Positions 14,709 through 23,961 of a stretch of DNA of 49,180 nucleotides are shown one piece after another; the first letter of the stretch is position 1, and each line of letters begins with the position of its first letter. The notes under the pieces were generated by a model. The model was not told where the DNA came from, searched no databases, and saw only the letters and a program-made list of their open reading frames with translations. The stretch lies in the NCBI GenBank assembly GCA_018261895.1, contig JAGTRT010000019.1, positions 1-49,180 on the forward strand, in the 5' to 3' direction. The position numbers and the translations under genes were made by a program. The DNA is from Pseudomonadota bacterium. Lineage in GTDB: Bacteria > Pseudomonadota > Gammaproteobacteria > Burkholderiales > Rhodocyclaceae.

Positions 14709-16001
14709 TCAGTCTTCGTCCGCTTCCGGCGCCGTCCGTTCCAGCTCGATGGCGGCGGCCAGGCAAGCCAGGCGGCCGACAACGCCGTAGGCGTAGAAGC
14801 GGTTGGGCGCCGCATCGGGATTGCCGCAGCCGTAGTCGGGCAGGTTGCAGCCTGTCTCGAAGGCGAGCGGCTCGAAGTGCATGCCGGGCGCGTTGAGGTT
14901 CTCGTCCTTGCCGCGCCCGGTATGCACGCGGTAGAAGCCGCCGACGACATAGCGGTCGATCATGTAGATGACCGGCTCGGCGACCGCGTCGTTGAGCGTT
15001 TCGAAGGAATGCACGCCTTCCTGGATGAGCACCTCGGAAACCTCCAGGCCTTCCTTGACGACGCTCATCTTGTTGCGCTGCTTGCGGTTCAGGGCGATCA
15101 CTTCATCGACATTGCGCACCGTCATGATGCCCATGCCGTAGGTGCCGGCATCGGCCTTGACGACGACATAGGGCGTCTCTTCAATGTCGTATTCGCGGTA
15201 TTTTTCCTTGACGATGTCGAGCACGGCCGAGACGTTGGCAGCTAGGCATTCCTCGCCCTGACGCTCGTGGAAATTGACGCTGCGGCACACTGAAAAGGCC
15301 GGGTTGATGCGCCACGGGTCGATGCCGATGGCCTTGGCGAAATCGTTGGCGACCTGGTCGTAGGCGGCGAAGTGGTTGGATTTGCGGCGCACGGCCCAGC
15401 CGGCATGGACGGGCGGCAGCACGACCTGCTCGTTGAGGCCTTTGAGGATGTCCGGAATGCCGGCGGACAGGTCGTTGTTGAGCAGGATGGCGCAGGGATC
15501 GAAGCCGTCGAGGCCGAGGCGGTAGGGCGTGCGGACCAGCGGTTCGAGCAGGAGTTGCTGGCCGTTGGGCAGATCGACTGGTGTCGGCTGGGTGATTTCC
15601 GGGTTGAGCGAGCCGAGGCGCACGTTGAGGCCGGTCTGCTTGAGGATGGCTGCGATCTGCGCGACGTTCTGCAGGTAGAACTGGTTGCGCGTGTGGTTCT
15701 CGGGAATGAGCAGCAGGCTGCGTGCTTCCGGGCAGAATTTCTCGATGGCGCTCATTGCTGCCTGCACGCAGAGCGGCAGGAAGGCCGGGTTCAGGTTGTT
15801 GAAACCGCCGGGGAAGAGGTTGGTGTCGACCGGCGCCAGCTTGAAACCGGAGTTGCGCAGGTCGCACGACGAGTAAAACGGCGGCGTGTGTTCCAGCCAT
15901 TGGCCGCGCAGCCAGTGTTCGATCTGCGGGCTGGCCGCGAGGAAACGGCGCTCGAGCTCGAGCAGGGGCCCGGTGAGGGCGGTGGTGAGGTGTGGAACCA
16001 T
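14709..16001 (-). CDS. gshA: glutamate-cysteine ligase, betaproteobacterial type
   Basis: This 430-residue protein belongs to the glutamate-cysteine ligase family found in betaproteobacteria and acidithiobacilli, distinct from E. coli GshA. It makes gamma-glutamylcysteine, the first step of glutathione synthesis. Typical stretches are VDTNLFPGGFNNLN, LLIPENHTRNQFYLQN, VVVKADAGTYGMGIMTV and DRYVVGGFYRVHTGRG. It is directly followed by gshB, which supports the call. GTG or ATG choice is not an issue: ATG 16001 fits the family start. Confidence 0.93.
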   Translation of the reverse strand: MVPHLTTALTGPLLELERRFLAASPQIEHWLRGQWLEHTPPFYSSCDLRNSGFKLAPVDTNLFPGGFNNLNPAFLPLCVQAAMSAIEKFCPEARSLLLIPENHTRNQFYLQNVAQIAAILKQTGLNVRLGSLNPEITQPTPVDLPNGQQLLLEPLVRTPYRLGLDGFDPCAILLNNDLSAGIPDILKGLNEQVVLPPVHAGWAVRRKSNHFAAYDQVANDFAKAIGIDPWRINPAFSVCRSVNFHERQGEECLAANVSAVLDIVKEKYREYDIEETPYVVVKADAGTYGMGIMTVRNVDEVIALNRKQRNKMSVVKEGLEVSEVLIQEGVHSFETLNDAVAEPVIYMIDRYVVGGFYRVHTGRGKDENLNAPGMHFEPLAFETGCNLPDYGCGNPDAAPNRFYAYGVVGRLACLAAAIELERTAPEADED

Positions 16002-16069
16002 GTGCTGTGTCTCAATCCGAAAATTATTGTTGTGGCCGCAAATCTTACACTGCGGTGCAGCAAAAGGGA

Positions 16070-17203
16070 TTACAGACGGTAATCGGCCTCGGCCAGCCGA
16101 TGCAGGCGGTTGCGCAGCTCGTCGAAGTCGCTTTCGCGCAGGGCTACCTCGTCGAAATAGCGTTCGGTCTCGTCCATCAGGTGGCGCAGCAAGTCGTCGA
16201 GGTAGGTCGTCTGGGTTTCGGTCAGCCCGAGCGAGGCGATGGTTCGGCCGAGTTGTTCGATCGATTCGATCAGCGCGGTCTGGGTGCGCTGATGGCCCTC
16301 GTTGCTTTGCGTCGAGACGCTTTGCAGCGCCGCCTTGAGTTCGCCGAGTGCGGCTTCGATGCCGAGTTTGCGCAGGTCGCGCTCCATCGTGGCGTCGAGC
16401 GCCGCCATGCGCATGTCGGCGCTTTCGGCCAGAACGCCAAGGTGGTCGCGCAGGCGGCCAACTTTCTCAGGGTTGTCGATGGGCAGGTTTTCGATGAGCA
16501 GGGAGACCTGGTCGAAATTGATGACGGCACGGGAGCCCATTTCGAAGGTTCGGCCGATGTCGCGCAGTTTTTCGAGGACGGCGGTCTGCATGGCGGTCAT
16601 CGGACCTTCGGCGGTGAGATTGACCGTTTCGTGGCGGCCGCGTACCTGAACGGCACCCTGCAGCCCCCAGGCTTGCATGGCTGCGATCAAGCGGGCGGCG
16701 ATGGCGGTATAGGTCGTCGCCTGCGCGGATTTGCGCAGGAATTCGATGACCGCGCCGAGGTCGCCCATGCTGCTCATGGCGCTGAAGGCGATCTTTTGGG
16801 CGTCCGAGGATTGACTGGTCAGGGCCCGGATGCGCTCGCGATGTTCGAGCGTGGTGTGGAGCTTGTGGCGAAGTTCGTGGGCGGCGATCGGCTTGGTGAC
16901 GAAATCGTCGCCACCGGCTTCGTAGGCTGCGACGCGTTCGGGCGTCGTGTCGTGGGCAGACACGAAAATCACAGGCGTTTCATTGCCGCGCGGCAGGTTG
17001 CGGAAGCGTCGACAGGTGTCGTAGCCGTTGGGGTCCGGCATTTCGATGTCGAGGAGGACGGCATCGAATTCGGTATCGCTGGCGAGAAACTGCGCCCCGT
17101 TTTCGAATTGCTCGATCGCGTAGTCCTTTTCCAGCAGGCGGCTGAGGATCATCCGCTGTGGCGGGTTGTCGTCGACGATGGCGATCCGGAATGTCTTGGT
17201 CAT
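16070..17203 (-). CDS. response regulator with uncharacterised C-terminal domain
   Basis: The 377-residue protein has a clear receiver domain (D52 in VLLDIEMPDPNG, FVSAHD, conserved Lys in TKPIAAHEL near 105). The remaining 240 or so residues (about 140-377) have no output domain I recognise: no HTH, GGDEF, EAL or HD motif. The section at about 150-270 may be a sensor-like or GAF-like fold, and the final 120 residues are rich in heptad-like Leu and look helical. ATG 17203 with AGGAG upstream is chosen over a longer frame. No kinase is adjacent. Confidence 0.8.
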   Translation of the reverse strand: MTKTFRIAIVDDNPPQRMILSRLLEKDYAIEQFENGAQFLASDTEFDAVLLDIEMPDPNGYDTCRRFRNLPRGNETPVIFVSAHDTTPERVAAYEAGGDDFVTKPIAAHELRHKLHTTLEHRERIRALTSQSSDAQKIAFSAMSSMGDLGAVIEFLRKSAQATTYTAIAARLIAAMQAWGLQGAVQVRGRHETVNLTAEGPMTAMQTAVLEKLRDIGRTFEMGSRAVINFDQVSLLIENLPIDNPEKVGRLRDHLGVLAESADMRMAALDATMERDLRKLGIEAALGELKAALQSVSTQSNEGHQRTQTALIESIEQLGRTIASLGLTETQTTYLDDLLRHLMDETERYFDEVALRESDFDELRNRLHRLAEADYRL

Positions 17204-17334
17204 GGTGCGCTCCTTCCCAGATCGGCCAGTGTGCCAAAAAGGCCGATCCTCTGCATCTGTCCGAGCGCAAGTGATTGAAAAAAGGTAGAATTTGGCCCCT
17301 TGTTTTAGTCGCTTTGCCATAGATCGGAAATACA

Positions 17335-18957
17335 GTGCTTGTCGCAGCCAATATCACCATGCAGTTCGGGGCCAAACCCCTGTTCGAGAACGTCAATGTC
17401 AAATTCGGCGAGGGTTATCGCTACGGTCTGATCGGCGCCAACGGGGCCGGCAAGTCCACGTTCATGAAAATCCTGTGCGGCGCGCTCGAACCTTCGGCCG
17501 GCAACGTCTCGAAGGACGTGCACGAACGCATGGCCTACCTCAAGCAGGACCAGTTCGCGTACGAGGACATGCGCGTGCTTGACGTCGTGATGATGGGCCA
17601 TGAGGAGCTTTGGTCGGCGATGGCCGAACGCGATGCGATCTACGCCAACCCGGAAGCGACCGAAGACGACTACATGCATGCCGCCGAACTCGAAGGCAAG
17701 GTCGGCGAATACGACGGTTACACGGCCGAATCGCGCGCCGGCGAACTGCTGCTCGGCGTCGGCATCCCGACCGAACAGCACAACGGCCCGATGAGCGAAG
17801 TAGCCCCAGGCTGGAAGCTGCGCGTGCTGCTCTGTCAGGCCCTGTTCGCCAATCCGGACATCCTGTTGCTCGACGAACCGACCAACAACCTCGACATCAA
17901 CACCATCCGCTGGCTGGAAGACGTGCTCAACAATCGTGATTCGACGATGATCATCATCTCCCACGACCGTCACTTCCTGAACCAGGTCTGCACCCACATG
18001 GCCGACCTGGACTACGGCAAGATCACGACCTACGCCGGCAACTACGACGACTTCATGGAAGCCGCCCAGCAGGCCCGCGAACGCCAGCAGAACGCCAACG
18101 CCAAGGCCAAGGAACGCATCGCCGAACTGCAGACCTTCGTCCGCCGCTTCTCGGCCAATGCCTCGAAGGCCAAGCAGGCGACCAGCCGCATGAAGCTGAT
18201 CGACAAACTGAAGCCGGAAGACGTCAAGCCGTCGTCGCGCCAGTACCCATGGATCCGCTTCGACTACGACGAGAAGCAGAAGCTGCACCGCCAGGCCGTC
18301 GAGATCGAAAACCTGTCCTTTGCCTACGAAGGCAGCGAGCGCAAGATCTTCAACAACCTGACGATCACCATCAATGCCGGTGAGCGCATCGCCGTGATCG
18401 GTGAAAACGGCGTCGGCAAGACGACCTTCCTCAAGCTCCTGATGGGCGAGGTCGCGCCGCAGTTCGGCTCCATCAAGTGGGCCGAGAAGGCCTATCCAGG
18501 CTATTACGCACAGGACCACAGCGCCCAGTTCGCCGGCACCGAAAGCCTGACCGACTGGATCGCCGGCTACGCCCGCGCCACCATCGAGGACGGCGGCGAC
18601 CTCGAAACGCTGATCCGCGGCACGCTCGGTCGCCTGCTGTTCTCCGGCGACGAGGTCAAGAAGCCGGTCAACGTCATTTCCGGGGGCGAGCAGGGCCGCA
18701 TGCTGTTCGGCAAGCTCATGCTGTCGAAACACAATGTGCTGCTCATGGACGAACCGACCAACCACCTCGACATGGAATCCATCGAAGCCCTCAACAGCGG
18801 CCTCGAAAAATTCCCCGGCACGCTGGTTTTTGTCTCGCACGACCGTGAATTCGTGTCCTCGCTGTCTACCCGCGTGTTCGAAGTCAAGGGTGACGGCCGG
18901 ATCATCGACTACCTCGGCGGTTACGAAGACTATCTGGCCTCGCAGGGCGTCGAGTAA
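17335..18957 (+). CDS. ybiT: ABC-F family ATPase YbiT
   Basis: This 540-residue ABC-F protein has two nucleotide-binding domains and no membrane segment; such proteins act on ribosomes. Domain 1 has Walker [10 protein letters not shown] (34-42) and [11 protein letters not shown]; domain 2 has GENGVGKTT (about 356), signature [14 protein letters not shown] and [10 protein letters not shown]. The domain-1 signature is [14 protein letters not shown] rather than LSGG, which is characteristic of YbiT. A charged linker with [14 protein letters not shown] joins the domains. The start is GTG 17335, with GGAAA upstream; it gives the family start [12 protein letters not shown]. Its molecular role is less known than that of EttA. 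Confidence 0.93.
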   Translation: MLVAANITMQFGAKPLFENVNVKFGEGYRYGLIGANGAGKSTFMKILCGALEPSAGNVSKDVHERMAYLKQDQFAYEDMRVLDVVMMGHEELWSAMAERDAIYANPEATEDDYMHAAELEGKVGEYDGYTAESRAGELLLGVGIPTEQHNGPMSEVAPGWKLRVLLCQALFANPDILLLDEPTNNLDINTIRWLEDVLNNRDSTMIIISHDRHFLNQVCTHMADLDYGKITTYAGNYDDFMEAAQQARERQQNANAKAKERIAELQTFVRRFSANASKAKQATSRMKLIDKLKPEDVKPSSRQYPWIRFDYDEKQKLHRQAVEIENLSFAYEGSERKIFNNLTITINAGERIAVIGENGVGKTTFLKLLMGEVAPQFGSIKWAEKAYPGYYAQDHSAQFAGTESLTDWIAGYARATIEDGGDLETLIRGTLGRLLFSGDEVKKPVNVISGGEQGRMLFGKLMLSKHNVLLMDEPTNHLDMESIEALNSGLEKFPGTLVFVSHDREFVSSLSTRVFEVKGDGRIIDYLGGYEDYLASQGVE

Positions 18958-18967
18958 GCCGGAACCG

Positions 18968-19010
18968 GGATTTCGATTTTGGCCCTTTTTTCCGGTTGAC
19001 CGTGAGATTG
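18968..19010 (-). repeat. 43-bp dispersed element, copy 4 (after ybiT)
   Basis: The core is read on the minus strand (19003 downwards); GGATTTC is present at exactly the expected end (18968-18974), while the other end (CAATCTC on the element strand) is diverged. It lies 11 bases after the ybiT stop and before the terminator. Confidence 0.85.
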
Positions 19011-19037
19011 CCGAATTAGCGGCCAGCAAGCCGAATC

Positions 19038-19070
19038 AGGCCGAAGCGCAATGCGTCTTCGGCCTTTTTT
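19038..19070 (+). terminator. Rho-independent terminator between ybiT and the DUF1857 gene
   Basis: AGGCCGAAG pairs with CTTCGGCCT around a loop containing CGCAATGCG (which can itself pair), followed by six T residues. It serves ybiT; the convergent gene ends nine bases downstream. Confidence 0.85.
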
Positions 19071-19078
19071 CTGCCTGT

Positions 19079-19549
19079 TTATTGCGGCATGCCGCCTGCG
19101 GCGAGCGTGCGGATGATGCGTACGCAGTCGATGTCGGATTGGTGGTAGGCCGACTTGATGTAGTCGACGTAGGCTCGTTCCTCGGCGTTCGGATCGGTCG
19201 CCAGCGTCGTCTTGTAGGCGAAGCGCAGGAACAGGAAGCCGGGTTCCGGCTCCTCGATAGTGATAACCAGGCTGCCGCCGGGATGTTGTTCGGACGGCTG
19301 GATGTCGAAGCGTACCGAGGTCTGTTCAACGAGCGTCACGCGGTCGTGGATCACGGCCGGGCCGAAATCCAGCCGGCGGAGCAGGGTATCCGCCTGGCGT
19401 TCGAGGATGGTGCAGGACTCCAGACCGGGCAGGAAAGGCACGGCGTCTTCGACGCGATGCAGCAGTCCCTGCCACAGCTGGTCACGGGTCATGGGCACGA
19501 CCAGCGGGTTCTCCGGGTCGTTGATCTGGATGAGATGTTCGAAATTCAT
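19079..19549 (-). CDS. DUF1857 / SRPBCC-type protein of unknown function
   Basis: The 156-residue product begins MNFEHLIQINDPENPLVVPM, the typical start of the DUF1857 (AtaL-like) family in the SRPBCC/START-like superfamily, which form a cavity for hydrophobic ligands. Further matches are LPGLESC, VTLVEQTSVRFDI and the C-terminal YKSAYHQSDIDCVR-like helix. A second ATG 18 bases upstream (19567) is possible. No function is established for bacterial members that I know of. It is divergent from rsuA, with about 100 bases between the starts. Confidence 0.8.
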   Translation of the reverse strand: MNFEHLIQINDPENPLVVPMTRDQLWQGLLHRVEDAVPFLPGLESCTILERQADTLLRRLDFGPAVIHDRVTLVEQTSVRFDIQPSEQHPGGSLVITIEEPEPGFLFLRFAYKTTLATDPNAEERAYVDYIKSAYHQSDIDCVRIIRTLAAGGMPQ

Positions 19550-19652
19550 GGAGATATTGTATTTCATCACCCGCCCGTCTCGGCGTTGTCGCCGCTCGCC
19601 ATCAGCGGCTGGCCCGGCAACGAATTGATGGGCTCGTGTTAACATCGCCGCC

Positions 19653-20360
19653 ATGCAATTAGAACGTATCCTCCAGAAAAATGGCTTCGGTTCCCGCCGG
19701 GAATGCCGGGGTCTCATCCGCCGCGAAAGGGTCGCCATTGGCGGCCAGGTTTGCGACGATCCCTTTGCCGAATTCGACATTGACGGGCTGGTTTTCACCG
19801 TCGATGGCGTCGATTGGCCCTACGCCGAATTCGCCACGCTCATGCTCAACAAGCCGGCCGGCTACGAGTGCTCACGCAAGCCCAAGCATCACGCCGGCGT
19901 GCTCGAACTGCTGCCCGTGCCGCTGCGCGAACGCGAGGTGCAACCGATCGGACGGCTTGACGAAGACACCACCGGCCTGCTGCTGATCACCGACGACGGC
20001 CAGCTCAATCACCAGTTGTCCTCGGCCAAGCGCAAGGTGCCGAAGGTCTATCTGGCGACGACCAAGCACCCGCTCGACCAGGCCCAGATCGACCAATTGC
20101 TGGCCGGTGTCCTGCTCGCCGACGAGCCTGAACCCATTTCGGCCGCCGGTGCCGAGATCGTCGGCGAGAAGCTGCTTCGCCTGACCATCACCGAAGGCAA
20201 GTACCATCAGGTCAAACGCATGGTTGCCGCGGTGAGCAATCGCGTCGAGGCGCTGCATCGCGAAGCCGTCGGCGAACTGAGCCTGCCGCCCGACCTCAAG
20301 CCCGGCGAATGGCGCTGGCTGACGCCGGCAGACCTGCACAAGCTGGGCTACACGAAATGA
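19653..20360 (+). CDS. rsuA: 16S rRNA pseudouridine synthase (RsuA/RluB/E/F family)
   Basis: The 235-residue protein has an N-terminal S4 RNA-binding domain (MQLERILQKNGFGSRRECRG) and a pseudouridine synthase domain with catalytic Asp103 in GRLDEDTTGLLL. KPAGYECS and EGKYHQVKRM are also typical. RsuA modifies U516 of 16S rRNA; assignment to RsuA rather than RluB/E/F rests on size and pattern and is fairly but not fully sure. Its stop overlaps the oxyR start (ATGA), so the two are translated together. Confidence 0.88.
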   Translation: MQLERILQKNGFGSRRECRGLIRRERVAIGGQVCDDPFAEFDIDGLVFTVDGVDWPYAEFATLMLNKPAGYECSRKPKHHAGVLELLPVPLREREVQPIGRLDEDTTGLLLITDDGQLNHQLSSAKRKVPKVYLATTKHPLDQAQIDQLLAGVLLADEPEPISAAGAEIVGEKLLRLTITEGKYHQVKRMVAAVSNRVEALHREAVGELSLPPDLKPGEWRWLTPADLHKLGYTK

Positions 20361-21271
20361 CCCTGACCGAAATGCGCTACATCGTGGCCCTCGCACGCGA
20401 GCGCCATTTCGGCAAGGCAGCCGATGCCTGCCACGTCAGCCAGCCAACGCTGTCGGTGGCGCTCAAGAAGGTCGAGGGGCAGCTTGGCTCACCGCTGTTT
20501 GAGCGCGGCGCCAGCGATGTCCGCATCACGCCGCTCGGCGAACGCATCGTCGCCCAGGCCATGCGTGTGCTCGAAGAGGCAGTCAAGCTCGAAGAGATCG
20601 CCGAATCGACGGGTGACCCGCTGGTCGGCCAGCTGCGCGTCGGCATCATCTACACCATCGCGCCTTACCTGTTGCCACAACTGATTCCGGCCCTCAATCG
20701 CGAGGCGCCGAAAATGTCGCTCTTCCTCAAGGAAGACTTCACCGCCAACCTCATTCCTGCGCTCAAGGCCGGCGAACTCGACGTCATCGTCATCGCGCTG
20801 CCCTTTGCCGAACCGGGCCTGGTTGCCCAGCCGGTGTACGACGAACCCTTCCGCGTCGTCGTGCCGTCCACGCACGGCTGGGCAGTGCGTTCCGAGATCG
20901 ACGGCGATGAACTCGATGGCCAGAACCTGCTCCTGCTCGGGCAGGGCAACTGCTTCCGCGATCAGGTGCTGGAATCCTGTCCCCGTTTGAGCGCACCCGA
21001 TGCCCTGGAGCACTCGCTCGAAGGCAGCTCGCTCGAAACCATCCGCTACATGGTCGCCAGCGGCGCCGGCGTCGCCGTCATGCCGAGTACGGCGGCCGAT
21101 CCCTTGATTGCCAAGGAACCGATGGTCAAGGTCCTGCCCTTTGCAGGTACCCAGCCCAAGCGCACGGTCGGTATCGTCTGGCGCATCACCTTCCCGCGCC
21201 CGCAGGCCATCGATGCCGTCCGGGCGGCGCTGCTTTCCTGCCAGTTACCCGGCGCTACGCCCGTTCGCTGA
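20357..21271 (+). CDS. oxyR: LysR-type peroxide sensor OxyR
   Basis: This 304-residue LysR regulator has a winged HTH (RHFGKAADACHVSQPTLSVA, about 17-36) and a substrate-binding-like domain. The redox cysteines Cys199 (LGQGNCFRD) and Cys208 (ESC) are at the same numbers as in E. coli OxyR, and the SSLETIRYMVASGAGV region matches. It should form a disulfide on hydrogen peroxide and activate peroxide defence genes. The ATG overlaps the rsuA stop by four bases, an unusual partner. No katG or ahpC is nearby. A parS-type site follows the stop by one base. Confidence 0.93.
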   Translation: MTLTEMRYIVALARERHFGKAADACHVSQPTLSVALKKVEGQLGSPLFERGASDVRITPLGERIVAQAMRVLEEAVKLEEIAESTGDPLVGQLRVGIIYTIAPYLLPQLIPALNREAPKMSLFLKEDFTANLIPALKAGELDVIVIALPFAEPGLVAQPVYDEPFRVVVPSTHGWAVRSEIDGDELDGQNLLLLGQGNCFRDQVLESCPRLSAPDALEHSLEGSSLETIRYMVASGAGVAVMPSTAADPLIAKEPMVKVLPFAGTQPKRTVGIVWRITFPRPQAIDAVRAALLSCQLPGATPVR

Positions 21272-21272
21272 G

Positions 21273-21286
21273 GTTTCACGTGGAAC
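21273..21286 (+). promoter_or_regulatory. parS-type site 2 (after oxyR)
   Basis: GTTTCACGTGGAAC, identical to the site before gyrB, lies in the short oxyR-topB convergent gap. Confidence 0.8.
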
Positions 21287-21311
21287 CAGGGGAAAGGTAA
21301 TCCCGAAAAAC

Positions 21312-21344
21312 AAAAGCCCTCGGTCGCAATGCCGAGGGCTTTTT
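21312..21344 (+). terminator. bidirectional terminator between oxyR and topB
   Basis: AAAAGCCCTCGG and CCGAGGGCTTTT form a 12-bp perfect stem around TCGCAATG, with A and T runs on both sides, so it can stop both converging transcripts. Confidence 0.88.
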
Positions 21345-21361
21345 CATGTGAGGTCAGCCAA

Positions 21362-23887
21362 TCAGCTTTCCGCTTCGGCCTTTTTCTTGGCTGGCGCCTT
21401 GGGCTTGGCGACCTTCTTCTCGAACTCGAAGCCGACCTTGCCGGCCTGAACGACCAGAAATGCCGAGAACTTGCGGCGCGTGCGGTTCGAGACGAACTCC
21501 TTGAGCAGCTCGGTCTTGCCTTCGGCCAGCAGCTTCTTCATCTGCCCAAGCTCGATGGGTTGCTGCAGGATGATCTTGCCCGAGCGGAAATCGCACGACT
21601 TTTCGGGCCCGACTGACTTCTCGCAGACGTAGGAATTGCCATGCTCGTACACGCCACTGGCGCACTTCGGGCATTTGCCGATGCTTTCCTGGGCGGAAAA
21701 GTCGACCGGTTCGGCATCGGCGGCATCGGCCTTGTCCTGGCCAAAGTCGAATTCCGGCTCCTTGTTGTCGTTGAGCTTGATGGCGGCCGCGAAGGTGCGG
21801 CCCATCTTGTTGCGGAAGCCGGTCAATGGGCCGATCTGGCCGTCATTGATGAGCGTGTCGATTTCCGCCGGTTCGAACTGGCGCCCGGCCACGATTTTCC
21901 ACAGCGAGTAATCGCAGCCGCCGCACTGGAATTTCTTGTAGGTCTCGCGAATTTCGCCGCCACAACGCGGACATTTGGCCGTCAGCACGCCAAAATCACC
22001 CGGAATCGTGTCTGCTTCGTACTGTTTGGCGCGCTCGACCATGTGGCGCGTCATCTCGGCGATCTCGCGCATGAACTCGTCACGCGTGAATTCGCCTTTT
22101 TCGATGCGACCGAGCTTCCATTCCCAGTCTCCGGTCAGTTCGGGCTGGGTCAGCTCGTTGATGCCGAGGCCGTTGAGCAGCGTCATGAGCGAGAAGGCCT
22201 TGGCCGTCGGAATCAGCTCGCGGCCCTCGCGGTGCATGTATTGCTCGCCGATCAGGTTTTCGATGATCTGGGCGCGCGTTGCCGGCGTGCCGAGACCACG
22301 GCCGGCCATGGCCGCTTTCAGTTCTTCGTCGTCGACCATCTTGCCGGCGCCTTCCATGGCGGAGAGCAGGGTGGCTTCCGAGTAGCGCGGTGGCGGCTTG
22401 GTGGCGTTGGCCTTGACGGTGACTTCGTCGGTCTTGACCTTTTCCTTGGCGTCGACCGCAACGAGGTTGCCTTCGTCGCCATCCTGGCCTTCCTTGCCAT
22501 GCACGGCCAGCCAGCCCGGATTGACGAGGACCTTGCCTTCGGTCTTGAAGGGATAGCCTTCAACCCGCGTGATGCGCGTGGTGACGAGATACTCGGCTGC
22601 CGGGAAGAAGACGGACAGGAAGCGCTTGACGACGAAATCGTAGAGTTTCTGTTCCAGTTCGTTGAGGCTCTTCGGCGCCTGTGTCGTCGGAATGATGGCG
22701 AAGTGGTCGCTGATCTTGGCGTTGTTGAAAATGCGCTTGTTCGGCAGCACCCAGTTGCGCGCCAGGATCTGATGGGCGAACGGCGAGTAGCGGGCAAGCA
22801 GCACTTCATCGTGACCCTTGCCGGCACCCTGGCCGGTCAGCATGGTCATGGTTTCCTTGACCGTGGCCAGGTAGTCTTCCGGCAGGCAACGCGAATCGGT
22901 ACGCGGGTAGGTCAGGACCTTGTGCTTTTCGTAGAGGGCCTGCGCCAGCGACAAGGTGGTCTTCGCTGAAAAACCGAAGCGAGCATTCGCTTCGCGCTGA
23001 AGCGTCGTCAAATCGAATAGTGCTGGCGAAAGACGGGTTTCCGGTTTGGACTCTTCCGTCACTTCTCCCAACTTGCCAAGGGTCGCCGCGCGAATGGCGT
23101 CGGCCCGCTTTTCTTCCCACAGGCGGTCGGCGCGGGCATGTTCGTCGTCGTTCTTGCCCTTGAAACTCTCGTCGAACCATTTGCCACGATAGCTACCGGC
23201 CTTGGCAGCGAATTCAGCTTCGACTTCCCAGTAATCGCGAGGCTTGAATTCGCGAATCTTCTTTTCGCGCTCAACGACGATGGCCAGCGTCGGCGTCTGG
23301 ACACGGCCGACGGTGGTCAGGTGGAAGCCGCCGGTCTTCGAGTTGAAGGCGGTCATTGCCCGCGTACCGTTGATGCCGACCAGCCAGTCGGATTCCGAGC
23401 GGCAGACCGCGGCATCGCTCAGACCCTGCATCTCGTTGCCCTGGCGCAAACGGGAGAAGCCGTCGCGGATGGCGCCCTGGGTCATGGACTGCAGCCAGAG
23501 ACGTTGCACGGGCTTCCCGGACTTGGTGTGCTGGGCAATGTAGTTGAAGATCAACTCGCCTTCGCGTCCCGCGTCACAGGCATTGATCAGGCCGCTGACA
23601 TCCTTGCGCTTGATGAGCTTGGTCAGCACCTTGAGGCGCGACTCGGTCTTTTCGATCGGTTTCAGCGCAAAGTGCGGCGGAATGACCGGCAGGTGGGCAA
23701 ATGACCACTTGCCACGCTTGACTTCGAATTCCTCGGGGCAGGCCAATTCGAGCAAATGGCCGACAGCCGACGAAATGACGTGGCTGTCGCTTTCGTAGTA
23801 TTCGTCGTGCTTGGTGAAGCCTCCCAGCGCCTTGGCGATGTCGGCGGCGACAGAAGGTTTCTCGGCAATTATTAGCTTTTTGGTCAT
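21362..23887 (-). CDS. topB: DNA topoisomerase III (type IA)
   Basis: TopB relaxes and decatenates DNA through single-strand passage. The 841-residue product has the TOPRIM start (LIIAEKPSVAADIAKALGG, DAGREGELIF), TVGRVQTPTL, the active-site Tyr in LTYPRTDSRCLPED (about residue 327) and GLGTPATRA. The C-terminus carries a zinc ribbon (CPRCGG ... CGGCDY), a second Cys set (CPKCASG ... CEKSVGPEKSC) and a Lys/Ala-rich tail (VAKPKAPAKKKAEAES), longer than E. coli TopB (653) as usual in betaproteobacteria. ATG 23887 starts at the conserved MTKKLIIAEKP. It lies downstream of dprA on the same strand. Confidence 0.95.
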   Translation of the reverse strand: MTKKLIIAEKPSVAADIAKALGGFTKHDEYYESDSHVISSAVGHLLELACPEEFEVKRGKWSFAHLPVIPPHFALKPIEKTESRLKVLTKLIKRKDVSGLINACDAGREGELIFNYIAQHTKSGKPVQRLWLQSMTQGAIRDGFSRLRQGNEMQGLSDAAVCRSESDWLVGINGTRAMTAFNSKTGGFHLTTVGRVQTPTLAIVVEREKKIREFKPRDYWEVEAEFAAKAGSYRGKWFDESFKGKNDDEHARADRLWEEKRADAIRAATLGKLGEVTEESKPETRLSPALFDLTTLQREANARFGFSAKTTLSLAQALYEKHKVLTYPRTDSRCLPEDYLATVKETMTMLTGQGAGKGHDEVLLARYSPFAHQILARNWVLPNKRIFNNAKISDHFAIIPTTQAPKSLNELEQKLYDFVVKRFLSVFFPAAEYLVTTRITRVEGYPFKTEGKVLVNPGWLAVHGKEGQDGDEGNLVAVDAKEKVKTDEVTVKANATKPPPRYSEATLLSAMEGAGKMVDDEELKAAMAGRGLGTPATRAQIIENLIGEQYMHREGRELIPTAKAFSLMTLLNGLGINELTQPELTGDWEWKLGRIEKGEFTRDEFMREIAEMTRHMVERAKQYEADTIPGDFGVLTAKCPRCGGEIRETYKKFQCGGCDYSLWKIVAGRQFEPAEIDTLINDGQIGPLTGFRNKMGRTFAAAIKLNDNKEPEFDFGQDKADAADAEPVDFSAQESIGKCPKCASGVYEHGNSYVCEKSVGPEKSCDFRSGKIILQQPIELGQMKKLLAEGKTELLKEFVSNRTRRKFSAFLVVQAGKVGFEFEKKVAKPKAPAKKKAEAES

Positions 23888-23961
23888 GTTGGGGCCTGTG
23901 GAGTCCGGGGCATGATAAGTGCCCGGTGCGCGGCTTGGCAAGCCGTCTATATATATGGGGC

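Noticed and set aside
12638..14790. Plus-strand frames of 466 and 398 residues opposite apbE and gshB
   Set aside because: Antisense shadows; the minus-strand genes have full family motifs and overlapping gene starts.
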